A stretch of 64,000 nt of DNA. Source: Erigeron canadensis (taxonomy: Eukaryota; Streptophyta; Magnoliopsida; Asterales; Asteraceae). Both the position numbers and the translations under genes were made by a program. Below the pieces are notes generated by a model. It was not told the DNA's origin and did no database searches. It worked only from the letters and a program-made list of their open reading frames with translations. Each line of letters opens with the position of its first letter. The stretch's first letter is position 1. Positions 10,429 through 21,683 of this stretch are shown here, in pieces. The stretch covers positions 31,912,645 through 31,976,644 of the forward strand of contig NC_057763.1 of the NCBI RefSeq assembly GCF_010389155.1, read 5' to 3'.

Positions 10429-12073
10429 TGTTGGTGCATTTTAGGCATTACGGTTAATTCAAACGTCTCCGTTGTTTTGATAATGAGTGACAATACATTT
10501 AATGTTTGCAAAATGATATAAAAGCTAACTTAGGCATACATACGCTATTTCCGAACCTAAAACAATGAAAACGTCAAGTTTGAGTTTGGTGTAGCACTTC
10601 GTCGAAAATCCTGGAGCACGGCTCCACTTTGGTAGCACGGCTCTTAGGCACGGCCTTTGTGCCCTGCAACGGCCGTCCTTCTCTGTCAAATTTACACTTT
10701 GTTTCTTCGGCTTTCGTTACTCACTTCCGTGACTCAAAACTTGTACCATAACCTTATTTTGATATTCTAAGATGTTTGTATTTGACAAATCTTAAAAATA
10801 ACAACTTTCGTTTTTCATCAAATTTGAGGTCAAAATATTTTCTAAGTTTCATGGGGCACGGCTCCTCTTCAGAGCACGGCTCCAGAGGACGGCTCTTGCA
10901 GGATTAGAGGCCGTCCTCTCTCTGTCTAAATCAAAGAATCTTACCAAGCGCTCGTTACTTATGTTATTGACCCGAAACTTGTTCCGTAAGGCTTATAGTA
11001 TCATTCTAAGGTGTCTGAAAATGTCAAATTACAAATCTAATCAACTTGATTTTTCACCAAAATTTGGAGGCTAAATTTATTCTAAGTGTTGAAAGTCAAC
11101 AAAAGTCAAAATTGGTTAAGTGGTCAAAATTGGTCAACAAATGAATAAATTCAGATTTATATTTGAAAAGATAGTGGGATTTTGATTCATTTCCATAACT
11201 CATCTTGTGACTATTTCATTCCCCAAATCTCCCTCTCTTGGTAAGCATCTTCTCAACTTTCTTTCTTTATCCTTTGATGTCAATATTGGTTTAGGAATGT
11301 TGTTGTTGTGAGTGGGATTTCATGGGAGGTTGCAAAGGCTTTTTGTAGTTTTCCAGGTATAGCACGGCTCTTGTTTGGAGCACGGCTCTTGTGCCATGAA
11401 GCACGGCCTCTGTTTGGAGCCGTCCGAGTCAAACGGTAATAAAGCACTTTTTGACTATAAATTGAAGACTTGGGCATATTTGGACTTCACCTCTTGCATC
11501 TACATCTCCTGGAAAATACATATTCATATCTCATATCTTATATCAAACATCAATCTAGCAAGAGTGATACAATTGTAGTGAGGAAATATATGTGTTATAT
11601 TGATTAGCCTACAAATTGTGTTGTATTCGCACTAGTGAGTGTGATAGAGGGTTGAAGTTCTAGTGGTTAGGATTTCATCTTCATTGATATCTCTAGTGGT
11701 TAGAGATTGTGTGTTCATCTCTTGAATTGTCAAGAGTTTGGTGTATTCTAGTGGTTAGAATACTTGGTGTAATGTCGGATTCTCCACCGGGTTTGGAGAG
11801 ATTAGTGCTACAAACTCTCGATTAGTGAATCGGGGAGTGGATTACGGCGAATTCGTTAACATTCGCCCGAACCACTATATATCGTGGTGTCTCTTGATTT
11901 GGTGATATCTTCTTACTCTATCTTTTCATATCAATCTTATTTGTTATATAATTATTGTTGTGATTGTTTCTTGCACAAACTAAGATTTGAATATTTGTTT
12001 TATAACTTGATTTTCAAAAAGAAGTTAAATAATTGGTATAATCTATTCACCCCCCCTCTAGATTACACTTACA
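10429..12073 (+). repeat. Sirevirus LTR 2 (shared, central)
   Basis: This 1645-bp LTR serves as the 3' LTR of the left interior and the 5' LTR of the right interior. It has no flanking target duplication of its own: a polypurine tract lies to its left and a primer-binding site to its right. Confidence 0.93.
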
Positions 12074-12075
12074 AT

Positions 12076-12089
12076 TGGTATCATAGCAC
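12076..12089 (+). other. Primer-binding site, copy 2
   Basis: TGGTATCATAGCAC follows LTR 2 by 2 nt, identical to copy 1, including the single mismatch to the standard initiator Met tRNA site. Confidence 0.8.
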
Positions 12090-12144
12090 GTTGCTCTAAT
12101 TTTTGCAAAAATCACAATTTTTCAAAAATTTCGAGTTTGAATCC

Positions 12145-14077
12145 ATGGACAACAAAAGTGATAATTATAATGAGGGTTGCTCAATGCAAAGACCTCCACT
12201 CCTAGAGGCGGAAGGTTTTTGTTATTGGAAACAAAGATTTGAAACTTATGTTTGTGCTAAAGATATTGATCTATGGGATATAATTGTTTCCGGGGATTAT
12301 GAACCGAAGGAATGGTCTACGACCGATAAGGTTTGGGTTAAGGTTGAAAAAAAGATTGGAAACCCGAACATAAAAAAGGAATTGCAAAAAATTATGAGGC
12401 CAAATTAATGTTATACAATGCTTTGCCACGTAAAGAATACGAAAGAGTTTTTATGTGTAAAAGTGCTAAAGAAGCTTGGAAAACCCTTGTTGTAACCCAT
12501 CAAGGAAATGCACAAGTCATTGAAAACAAAATTGAATTACTTGTTGCTCAATATGAACAATTTACCATTGGGGAGGATGAAAAAATAGATGTAGGATATT
12601 CAAGATTTAACACTATTTGCACAAGTTTGAAAGCTCTAGGTACTTCTTATACAAGCAAGCAATATGTCCGAAAATTCCTAAGGGCACTACCGTCCAAATG
12701 GAGACCTAAGGTGACCGCCATTGATGAAGCCAAAGACTTTGAAAAATTGACCTTGGATGAACTTGTGGGAAATCTCAAGGTTCATGAAGTGATATTAGAA
12801 AAAGATGAAGAAATTAGTAGATTGAAGAAAGAAAAGTTCAAGTCCATTGCTCTCAAAGCAAAACATATTGACTCATCAAGTGACAACGGAAATGATGACG
12901 AAGAAATGGATGAAGATGAAGAATTAGCTTGTATGGTGAGAAACTTCAAAAGAATCTTTCGAAGAAATGGGAAGTTTGTAAGACCACCTCAAAATGATTC
13001 AAGAAAACCCACACTAGACTTGAAGAAAAGAAATCCTAGAAAGTGTTTCAATTGTGGTGACCCAAATCACTTAGTGAACGAATGCACCAAAAAGAGGAAT
13101 GAAAGGGCATATGTAGGAGGTGCATGGGAAGATGAAGAAGGAGATGAAGAAGAAGAATCACAAGAAAAGTGTCTAATGGCTCTTGGAAGCTCGAAAAGTT
13201 GTAGTGATGATCTCCCGGAAACTACTAATGGAGCATGGATTGATAGTGAAAATGAAGACTCAACCATGTGCTTCGTTGGACAAGACGAAGATGAGGTATA
13301 TTCCGATAGTGATTACTCTATTGAAAACCTTGAACACGACTATGAAAAACTTGTCATTTTGAGTACTAAAATTAGCAAGAAAAACAAAATATTAAAATCG
13401 GAAAATGAGGCTTTACTCAAAGAGTTAGAAGAACAAAATATTTGGTGGCCCTTGTTATGCAAGAAAATAATGATTTTAGAACTAAAGAAAGTCATTGTGA
13501 TAAATGTGTCCTTTTGAAGTCAAAGGTTAAAGAATTAGAAAAGGAGGTATGTTTTAAAGTGTTGGATGAAGGAACTAAAATGCTTGATAAAATGCTTAAT
13601 TCTATTCATGGGAGACCGGAAAAGGCGGGAATCGGGTATAATAGTTTTGAGTCTACTAGTGAAATCAAACCCACCATCTTTGTTAAAGCAAAAGAGAAAA
13701 ATGTGATTGAGGGTGGTTGTGACAAAGTCCATGTGCAACAACCACAAATTACAAAGACCTTGACAAAGTCCACAAATCACTATCAAGTTCCTTATAATTA
13801 CAAATTGGCTTCTAAGGCACCTTTGAAGGTTGAAAAAACACATATAGTTCGAAAATTTTATCAACCAAGAAACAAATTTATAAATGAATATTCTAGAAGA
13901 AGTTATCACATGATGACAAGAGGCAAAGAATTTCAAAAGAATGTTAAAAATGTTCAACATAACCAAACATATCATGGATACTCAACACATAAGAAAGTGG
14001 TAAAGAAATGGGTAAAGATAGGTATGTTTAATGCTAACAATCCCGGACCCATGAAACATTGGGTACCAAGAGTTTGA
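12145..14077 (+). pseudogene. gag: Sirevirus gag, copy 2 (frameshifted)
   Basis: This has the same architecture as copy 1: an N-terminal gag domain from ATG 12145, the shared break in the A-run at 12386-12391, and a CCHC zinc knuckle at about 13044-13085. Unlike copy 1 it stays open through the Lys-rich region near 13390. It is then broken near 13436, where it has one A fewer than copy 1, and that frame ends at 13517. The downstream frame from about 13442 runs to TGA 14075-14077. Each copy is therefore intact where the other is broken at these two A-runs. Confidence 0.85.
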
Positions 14078-14111
14078 GTGTCACTATGATATGTAGGAAT
14101 GCAATAAAGGA

Positions 14112-17100
14112 GTGATCGAAAAAGATGATTGGATCACCGATAGTGGATGCTCAAAACACATGACTGGTGACCGGGAAGTTTTCACTACATATGCCAAATG
14201 CAACGGGGGTGATGTTGTGTTTGGAAGTGATGTCAAAGGAAAAATCATTGGTAAAGGTAACATCGCACACGAAAAATTTGTATTTGAAAAAGTTGCTCAT
14301 GTGAAAAATCTTGCATTTAACTTGCTAAGTGTTGGTAAATTATGTGATAAAGGCCTAAAAGTTCTATTTGATGAATCACATGCGGAAATCATTAGAAATG
14401 GTGAAGTAATTATTAGATGTGAACGTAAACAAGGTGTATATACATGCAAACTAAATGACTATAAGAAACTTAATTTGTGTTTGGCTACCATACATGATAT
14501 GTCTACTTTGTGGCATAGGAGATTAGGACATGCTAACATGCGACAACTTCAAAAATTGTCTTCTATAGATTGTGTGAGGGATCTCCCTAAATTAAAATTT
14601 GATTGTCATTTTTGTGATGCATGTAAAATAGGTAAACAAGTTAAGACAAGTCACAAACCTAAAAATGCTATATCTACTAAAAGATGTCTAGAACTCTTAC
14701 ACATGGACTTGTTTGGTCCGTCATCAATTCAAAGTTATGGAGGAAATTCTTACACTTTAGTAATTGTCGATGATTACTCTAGATTTACTTGGACTTTCTT
14801 TCTAAGACATAAGAATGAAGCATTTGAACAATTTAAAATATTTGGAAGAAAAATTCAAAATAAACTAGGTTGTACAATTGTGTCTATAAGAACCGATCAT
14901 GGTAGGGAATTTGATAATGAAGCCCAATTTGGGGCATTTTGTGATAAACATGGTGTAACTCACAACTTTTCGGCTCCTCGCACACCTCAATCTAATGGGG
15001 TTGTTGAGAGAAAAAATCGAACACTTCAAGAAATGAGTAGAACAATGTTAAATGAACAATCTATTCCCCAAAAGTTTTGGTGTGATGCCGTTGCCACCGC
15101 TTGTTATATTCTCAATAGAGTGCTTTTTAGACCACTAATGAATAAAACCCCTTATGAAGTACTAAAAGGAAAGAAACCATCTTTAAAACATGTTAGAGTG
15201 TTTGGATGCAAATGTTTCGTTTTAAATAAGAAAGATCACTTGACTAAATTTGATCCTAAGGCCTATGAATGTGTATTTCTAGGGTACTCTCCCATAAGTA
15301 AAGCATATAGGGTCCTAAATAAAGAAACTAACATTGTAGAAGAGTCACTAGATGTCACATTTGATGAATCGGAACCTAAACCTAAAACCTTACCTCTAAA
15401 AGACGATGATGTAATTGAGGAAGAAGTTAGAGCAAATCCACCTCAAATAGAAACAACAAATGAGAATGTAACACCTCTAGTGCAAACCTTAGTTAATATA
15501 AGAGAAGTTAGAGACCATCCCATAGAGCAAGTCATTGGTGACTTAAATCAAAGAGTAACTAGGTCACATGCTATGTATGTAAACTCACATTATGCTTTTG
15601 TATCCAAAGTAGAACCTAAAGATATAAAAGAAGCTATTGTTGATGAAAATTGGGTAATGGCCATGCAAGATGAACTTAATCAATTTAAAAGAAATGATGT
15701 TTGGGAATTAGTTCCCGTGCCTAGTGGATATACAATTTTTGGGTTAAAATGGATTTATCGTAACAAACTAGATGAAGATGGGAAAGTCACTCGAAACAAA
15801 GCTAGGTTAGTGGCTCTAGGATATTGCCAACAAGAAGGAATCGATTATGATGAAACATTTGCTCCGGTAGCTAGGCTAGAATCCATCCGAATCTTGCTTG
15901 CTTATGCATGTGCTTGTAATTTTAAATTATATCAAATGGACGTAAAAAGTGCGTTCTTAAATGGTGACATCAAAGAAGATGTATATGTATCTCAACCGCC
16001 GGGATTTAAAAACTTTGATAAACCTAATCATGTTTACAAACTAAAAAAGGCTTTATATGGATTAAAACAAGCTCCTAGGGCTTGGTATGATAGATTGAAG
16101 ATATTTTTGATTGAACATAATTATGTGATGGGAAAAGTGGATAGTACATTATTTGTTAAAAAGAAAGAACATCATTTGTTAATTGTGCAAATATATGTGG
16201 ATGATATTGTATTTGGATCCACGGATCAATCTTTGTGTGATGAATTTTCTAATATTATGCATGATGAATTTGAAATGAGTATGATGGGTGAACTTAATTT
16301 TTTTCTTGGTTTGCAAATTAAACAACTAGAAGATGGCATATTCATTAATCAATCTAAATATATTAAAGAAATGCTTAAAAAATTTGAAATGGAATCATCT
16401 AAACCCTTAGATACACCTATGGCTACTACGACTCGACTTAGCATTGATGAAGAAGGTGAACCCATGGATAGTACCAAATATCGTGGTATGATTGGTAGTT
16501 TATTGTATCTTACCGCTAGTAGACCGGATATAATGTATAGTGTGTGTTTATGTGCTAGATTTCAAGAAAATCCTAAACTATCACATTATGAAGCGGTTAA
16601 AAGAATATTTAGATACTTAAAAGGTACAATGAATTTGGGTTTGTGGTATCCTAAATTTTCCGGTGTTGATATTATGTGTTATGCGGATTCCGACTTAGGT
16701 GGTTCACTTGTTGATAGAAAAAGTACTAGTGGTGTATGTGCTTTTGTGGGCTTATGTCTAACTTCATGGTTTTCTAAGAAACAAAATTCCGTTGCGCTTT
16801 CTACCACCGAAGCCGAATATGTAGCCGCCGGTCGTGCTTGTGCTCAAGCACTTTGGATGAAACAAATGTTTTTAGACTACAATGAACACCAAAATGAAAT
16901 TCCAATTATGTGTGATAATAAAAGTGCTATAGACTTAAGTAAAAATCCCGTCCTACATTCTAGAACTAAACATATTGAGATTAGACATCATTTTCTTAGA
17001 GATAATGTGCAAAAAGGAAATATCGTAATCGAGAAAATTGATACAACCGAAAATGTGGCGGATATATTTACTAAGGCACTGAAAAAGGATACATTTAATA

Positions 17101-17141
17101 CACTTAGATTGGGCTTAGGCATGATGGAACTCATCATTTAG
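14112..17141 (+). CDS. pol: Sirevirus pol polyprotein, copy 2
   Basis: This 1009-codon frame has the same translation as copy 1. Protease DSG, integrase D/D/E, the RT YVDD box and RNase H D/E/D are all present at the same residues. Two uninterrupted, identical pol frames this long show that the duplication is recent. The same uncertainty about translation start applies: a GTG is the first near-start and stops lie between gag and pol. Confidence 0.95.
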   Translation: MIEKDDWITDSGCSKHMTGDREVFTTYAKCNGGDVVFGSDVKGKIIGKGNIAHEKFVFEKVAHVKNLAFNLLSVGKLCDKGLKVLFDESHAEIIRNGEVIIRCERKQGVYTCKLNDYKKLNLCLATIHDMSTLWHRRLGHANMRQLQKLSSIDCVRDLPKLKFDCHFCDACKIGKQVKTSHKPKNAISTKRCLELLHMDLFGPSSIQSYGGNSYTLVIVDDYSRFTWTFFLRHKNEAFEQFKIFGRKIQNKLGCTIVSIRTDHGREFDNEAQFGAFCDKHGVTHNFSAPRTPQSNGVVERKNRTLQEMSRTMLNEQSIPQKFWCDAVATACYILNRVLFRPLMNKTPYEVLKGKKPSLKHVRVFGCKCFVLNKKDHLTKFDPKAYECVFLGYSPISKAYRVLNKETNIVEESLDVTFDESEPKPKTLPLKDDDVIEEEVRANPPQIETTNENVTPLVQTLVNIREVRDHPIEQVIGDLNQRVTRSHAMYVNSHYAFVSKVEPKDIKEAIVDENWVMAMQDELNQFKRNDVWELVPVPSGYTIFGLKWIYRNKLDEDGKVTRNKARLVALGYCQQEGIDYDETFAPVARLESIRILLAYACACNFKLYQMDVKSAFLNGDIKEDVYVSQPPGFKNFDKPNHVYKLKKALYGLKQAPRAWYDRLKIFLIEHNYVMGKVDSTLFVKKKEHHLLIVQIYVDDIVFGSTDQSLCDEFSNIMHDEFEMSMMGELNFFLGLQIKQLEDGIFINQSKYIKEMLKKFEMESSKPLDTPMATTTRLSIDEEGEPMDSTKYRGMIGSLLYLTASRPDIMYSVCLCARFQENPKLSHYEAVKRIFRYLKGTMNLGLWYPKFSGVDIMCYADSDLGGSLVDRKSTSGVCAFVGLCLTSWFSKKQNSVALSTTEAEYVAAGRACAQALWMKQMFLDYNEHQNEIPIMCDNKSAIDLSKNPVLHSRTKHIEIRHHFLRDNVQKGNIVIEKIDTTENVADIFTKALKKDTFNTLRLGLGMMELII

Positions 17142-17496
17142 GTAAAATACAATTTTTATGCTTTTCTGAAGAGTACGGCCTTTGTATGAAGCCGTCCCTC
17201 CCAACTGCAGCCGTGCGTTGCTCCTGGACGGCCTTTTCTGGAACTGAAGCCGTGCTCTGTCATAGGACGGCTGCTTATTGAGGCCGTGTGTTTCTATCCT
17301 TCTTAACTTAATAAAATCTGATTTTTTTTTCACCTTATCTCCACTGTAACTTCATTTATCTCCTTGAACCCCTCTTTCACCACCACCCATCCATTCTCTC
17401 AAGTCTCTCAAAAATTTACCAATAATTCTTCTAAATCAAAATCTAGGGTTTCTAATTGTGTCCTTGAATCTTTCTTTCCATCCTTCCATTCTAAAG

Positions 17497-18138
17497 GTAA
17501 CAAATCTTTTCCTCAATTCAATTTTATTATTCATGTCATAAACTAGGGTTTTTATTTGGGAATTTCTTTAAATTCGAATTTAGTGATTATTTTGTAAAAA
17601 TTGATGATCACTCTTGTATGATTAGTGTATGGAACACCTAAATCTGAAGTTGCTTAGAAAATATTGTCATTAACATTCAAGTATTGTAAATTTGTTATTT
17701 AAATCCTAAAATTAAATTTTTTTTAATATTCCCAAATAGGTAGGATGTCATCACTTGCACTTAGGACTGCACTAATTGTTTTCATTCTTGTCATCATACG
17801 TATTGCATATCATTCATGTAAAATTGGAAATAATTAGGTGTGCCAAACATTAGAAACTTGCATTGAGTGCATTTTAGGTGCATTACTAGTTCATAATTTT
17901 TAAACACACTCACGCACACACAAGAGATGTGAATGATTGAGATACTACAAATTCATTGTGCGTATTTGTAATTCATAACTCAATATTGAAAGTTGAAAGT
18001 TGTCTCATATAAGTGGCACATAATTAAGTAGTTAGGTCGAGACAATGACTACACGACATTTTAGTTCATATAGGCACACACTCTCAACACTTTATATATA
18101 TGCATAATGTAATCGTTATGTAATGAATTTTTTTCTAG
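17497..18138 (+). other. Candidate intron in the leader of the env-like ORF, copy 2
   Basis: Donor AAAG|GTAACA and acceptor TTTTCTAG are conserved relative to copy 1. The interval is 642 bp in both copies and again ends 3 bp before the env-like ATG (18142). Confidence 0.4.
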
Positions 18139-18141
18139 ATC

Positions 18142-19173
18142 ATGGCAAGAATTGATAACTATCCAATAATTTCAGCCGCTCAAAAGAAAACACTAAAAGA
18201 ATGTAAAACATTGTTGGCTAGAAGGGATATTAGTGATGGGCGTAGGGTTGAGTTAGACTCGGTTGGGGAAGATGTTATTGTTGCTTTTAGGAATATGGGT
18301 TGGTTACCTCTTTTAACCTTGGAAGGCTCCGTGTGCTCTCAACATGTAAGGGAATTTTATTCCATGTTCACCTACAATGCGACAAATGGGAGAGTTGTGT
18401 TTGTTCTAAAAAATCGTTCCATTGAATGGTCGTTAGAACAATTTGGAAATGTGTTAGGTCTTCCTCATACGGGTGAAGAGGTATCCCTTGAAGGTTCTGC
18501 TTCCGATCTTAACAAAGTTCCCGCCTTTGTAGACATTAGGGATGCTAAACGCCGTTTATGCAAAAAAACCGCATCTTGTCAAAAAAGTATGTCATGTTAG
18601 TGACCTCAATCATCCCCATGATGTGAGAGCCAAGATTCTTGGTTGGAATATTCTTTGTAAGAAAGGGAATCATAACATTGTTCCAGCGTCTATCTTTGCT
18701 CTTGTGTATTGTCTTGATATGGGTATTCAAGCTAATATAACCTCACTTGTTGCTCAACGAATGGATGGTCTTCTTACCAATGGGAAACGGTTTCTCCCAT
18801 ATGGCATGTTGTTGAATCGTGTGTTTATTCATCTTGATCTTCCTCTAACTAAGGTGAGGGTATGGGAAAGGATATTCCTGAACCTAGTTCCAAGAGGTCT
18901 AGAGATGAAGGACCTAGTGAGATTCATGAGGTTCCGGAGGCTGGAAATGATGATGTTGAAGCGGATGAGAGTGAAGGAAACCAAAATGAAAGTAGCGTTG
19001 AACCCGATCCAAGCGTTACTAGTGCCGAATTTGACGAAAAGAACCAAGATGATAGAATCAAGCATGTATATCGAGAGGTACGAGGTGTGAAAAAGGAACT
19101 AAAAGGACTTAGGAAAATGATGAAGGAAGTGGCTGACTTCATCAAATGCAAAGGGCCAAATACTCGTGATTGA
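18142..19173 (+). pseudogene. Sirevirus env-like ORF, copy 2, frameshifted
   Basis: This is identical by eye to copy 1, with the same two frame breaks (seven-A run near 18560, G-run near 18861) and the same acidic, probably coiled-coil tail ending at 19173. The breaks were therefore already in the element before it was duplicated, unless both are recurrent sequencing errors. Confidence 0.75.
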
Positions 19174-19533
19174 ACCTAATGTGCATTTAAGTGACTATTA
19201 GTAATCGTTGGTGATGTGTCTTACTTGTTTAACTAATCTTATGACTTATGTGTTACCTTATGTGTCTTGGTTGTTTGGAACTTAATTGCTTGATCAAACT
19301 ATGTGTGTCCTTGAATTATATGCTTCCTTAGTTTTTTTATGCTTCCTTAAATAGGTCATATATATGTTTGTATGCTTGCTTTGATACGACAAGGGGGAGA
19401 AGTAATAGGTATGCATGTTGCTTTAATCATTATTTTTCATCAAATAGGTATGTTATGTTGTTAACGACTTTAGCTTTTATTGCATTTTCATACCTATTAG
19501 ATGTATTGTTGTCATTATCAAAAAGGGGGAGAT

Positions 19534-21176
19534 TGTTGGTGCATTTTAGGCATTACGGTTAATTCAAACGTCTCCGTTGTTTTGATAATGAGTGACAATA
19601 CATTTAATGTTTGCAAAATGATATAAAAGCTAACTTAGGCATACATACGCTATTTCCGAACCTAAAACAATGAAAACGTCAAGTTTGAGTTTGGTGTAGC
19701 ACTTCGTCGAAAATCCTGGAGCACGGCTCCACTTTGGTAGCACGGCTCTTAGGCACGGCCTTTGTGCCCTGCAACGGCCGTCCTTCTCTGTCAAATTTAC
19801 ACTTTGTTTCTTCGGCTTTCGTTACTCACTTCCGTGACTCAAAACTTGTACCATAACCTTATTTTGATATTCTAAGATGTTTGTATTTGACAAATCTTAA
19901 AATAACAACTTTCGTTTTTCATCAAATTTGAGGTCAAAATATTTTCTAAGTTTCATGGGGCACGGCTCCTCTTCAGAGCACGGCTCCAGAGGACGGCTCT
20001 TGCAGGATTAGAGGCCGTCCTCTCTCTGTCTAAATCAAAGAATCTTACCAAGCGCTCGTTACTTATGTTATTGACCCGAAACTTGTTCCGTAAGGCTTAT
20101 AGTATCATTCTAAGGTGTCTGAAAATGTCAAATTACAAATCTAATCAACTTGATTTTTCACCAAAATTTGGAGGCTAAATTTATTCTAAGTGTTGAAAGT
20201 CAACAAAAGTCAAAATTGGTTAAGTGGTCAAAATTGGTCAACAAATGAATAAATTCAGATTTATATTTGAAAAGATAGTGGGATTTTGATTCATTTCCAT
20301 AACTCATCTTGTGACTATTTCATTCCCCAAATCTCCCTCTCTTGGTAAGCATCTTCTCAACTTTCTTTCTTTATCCTTTGATGTCAATATTGGTTTAGGA
20401 ATGTTGTTGTTGTGAGTGGGATTTCATGGGAGGTTGCAAAGGCTTTTGTAGTTTTCCAGGTATAGCACGGCTCTTGTTTGGAGCACGGCTCTTGTGCCAT
20501 GAAGCACGGCCTCTGTTTGGAGCCGTCCGAGTCAAACGGTAATAAAGCACTTTTTGACTATAAATTGAAGACTTGGGCATATTTGGACTTCACCTCTTGC
20601 ATCTACATCTCCTGGAAAATACATATTCATATCTCATATCTTATATCAAACATCAATCTAGCAAGAGTGATACAATTGTAGTGAGGAAATATATGTGTTA
20701 TATTGATTAGCCTACAAATTGTGTTGTATTCGCACTAGTGAGTGTGATAGAGGGTTGAAGTTCTAGTGGTTAGGATTTCATCTTCATTGATATCTCTAGT
20801 GGTTAGAGATTGTGTGTTCATCTCTTGAATTGTCAAGAGTTTGGTGTATTCTAGTGGTTAGAATACTTGGTGTAATGTCGGATTCTCCACCGGGTTTGGA
20901 GAGATTAGTGCTACAAACTCTCGATTAGTGAATCGGGGAGTGGATTACGGCGAATTCGTTAACATTCGCCCGAACCACTATATATCGTGGTGTCTCTTGA
21001 TTTGGTGATATCTTCTTACTCTATCTTTTCATATCAATCTTATTTGTTATATAATTATTGTTGTGATTGTTTCTTGCACAAACTAAGATTTGAATATTTG
21101 TTTTATAACTTGATTTTCAAAAAGAAGTTAAATAATTGGTATAATCTATTCACCCCCCCTCTAGATTACACTTACA
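19534..21176 (+). repeat. Sirevirus LTR 3 (right)
   Basis: This 1643-bp LTR ends CTTACA and is followed directly by target duplication GGGGT (21177-21181). Relative to LTR 2 it has two 1-bp losses in homopolymers (A-run near 19900, T-run near 20445) and no substitution that I noticed. Confidence 0.93.
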
Positions 21177-21181
21177 GGGGT

Positions 21182-21683
21182 AATAGCGGAACCCATTGAT
21201 TACTAGCCGCAAATGTACCATGTCACGCATGCACTTTTCCAATGATTGCAAAATTTCCAGGATAGATGTATACTAGATACAATTTATCTGATAACTAGCT
21301 ATATGCCTTTTATAGTACTGCTTCTATTGTCTAATAAGTTCAAAACAATGATTCGACCCTAATGCATTACCAACTAAAGCTAATTAATGAACAGACCCAA
21401 GAAGCTTACGCAAAAACTAAACTTAGTCTTTCCATTCCAGCAATTTCATTGATAAAACAAAAATACAAAAAGTATCTAAATTTCTTTTCGATGTCGAAGC
21501 ATACAAGTTGAGTCATACAAGTGGGGAAACAAACAAGATAAAAATAGAAAAAATACAACTGAAATTTCTAACCTTAACAAGTAAAGGCTGCTGAGTGTAT
21601 TCAATGCTGTGTGTTTTAGTAAGATAATCAAGGAACCATCCTGCTTCAAATGGTCATATAATGATATAAAAAACTCTTGTTTT
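21182..21683. other. Spacer between Sirevirus array and TM9SF gene
   Basis: This is unique sequence with no gene. The right part is the likely 3' UTR of the minus-strand TM9SF gene. Confidence 0.5.

Larger units (their letters stand above)
1315..21181 (+). mobile_element. Ty1/copia Sirevirus (SIRE-like) three-LTR tandem array with target-site duplications
   Basis: The order is LTR (1320-2964), internal (2965-10428), LTR (10429-12073), internal (12074-19533), LTR (19534-21176). GGGGT at 1315-1319 and again at 21177-21181 is a 5-bp target duplication around the whole array, so this is one integration event with later or concurrent internal duplication. Each internal region carries gag, a 1009-codon pol in copia order (protease-integrase-RT-RNase H), an env-like third ORF and polypurine tracts. 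The env-like ORF and repeated polypurine tracts place it in the SIRE/Maximus (Sirevirus) lineage. The three LTRs and two interiors look nearly identical by eye, so the element is young. It lies about 500 bp past the 3' end of the TM9SF gene. Confidence 0.93.
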
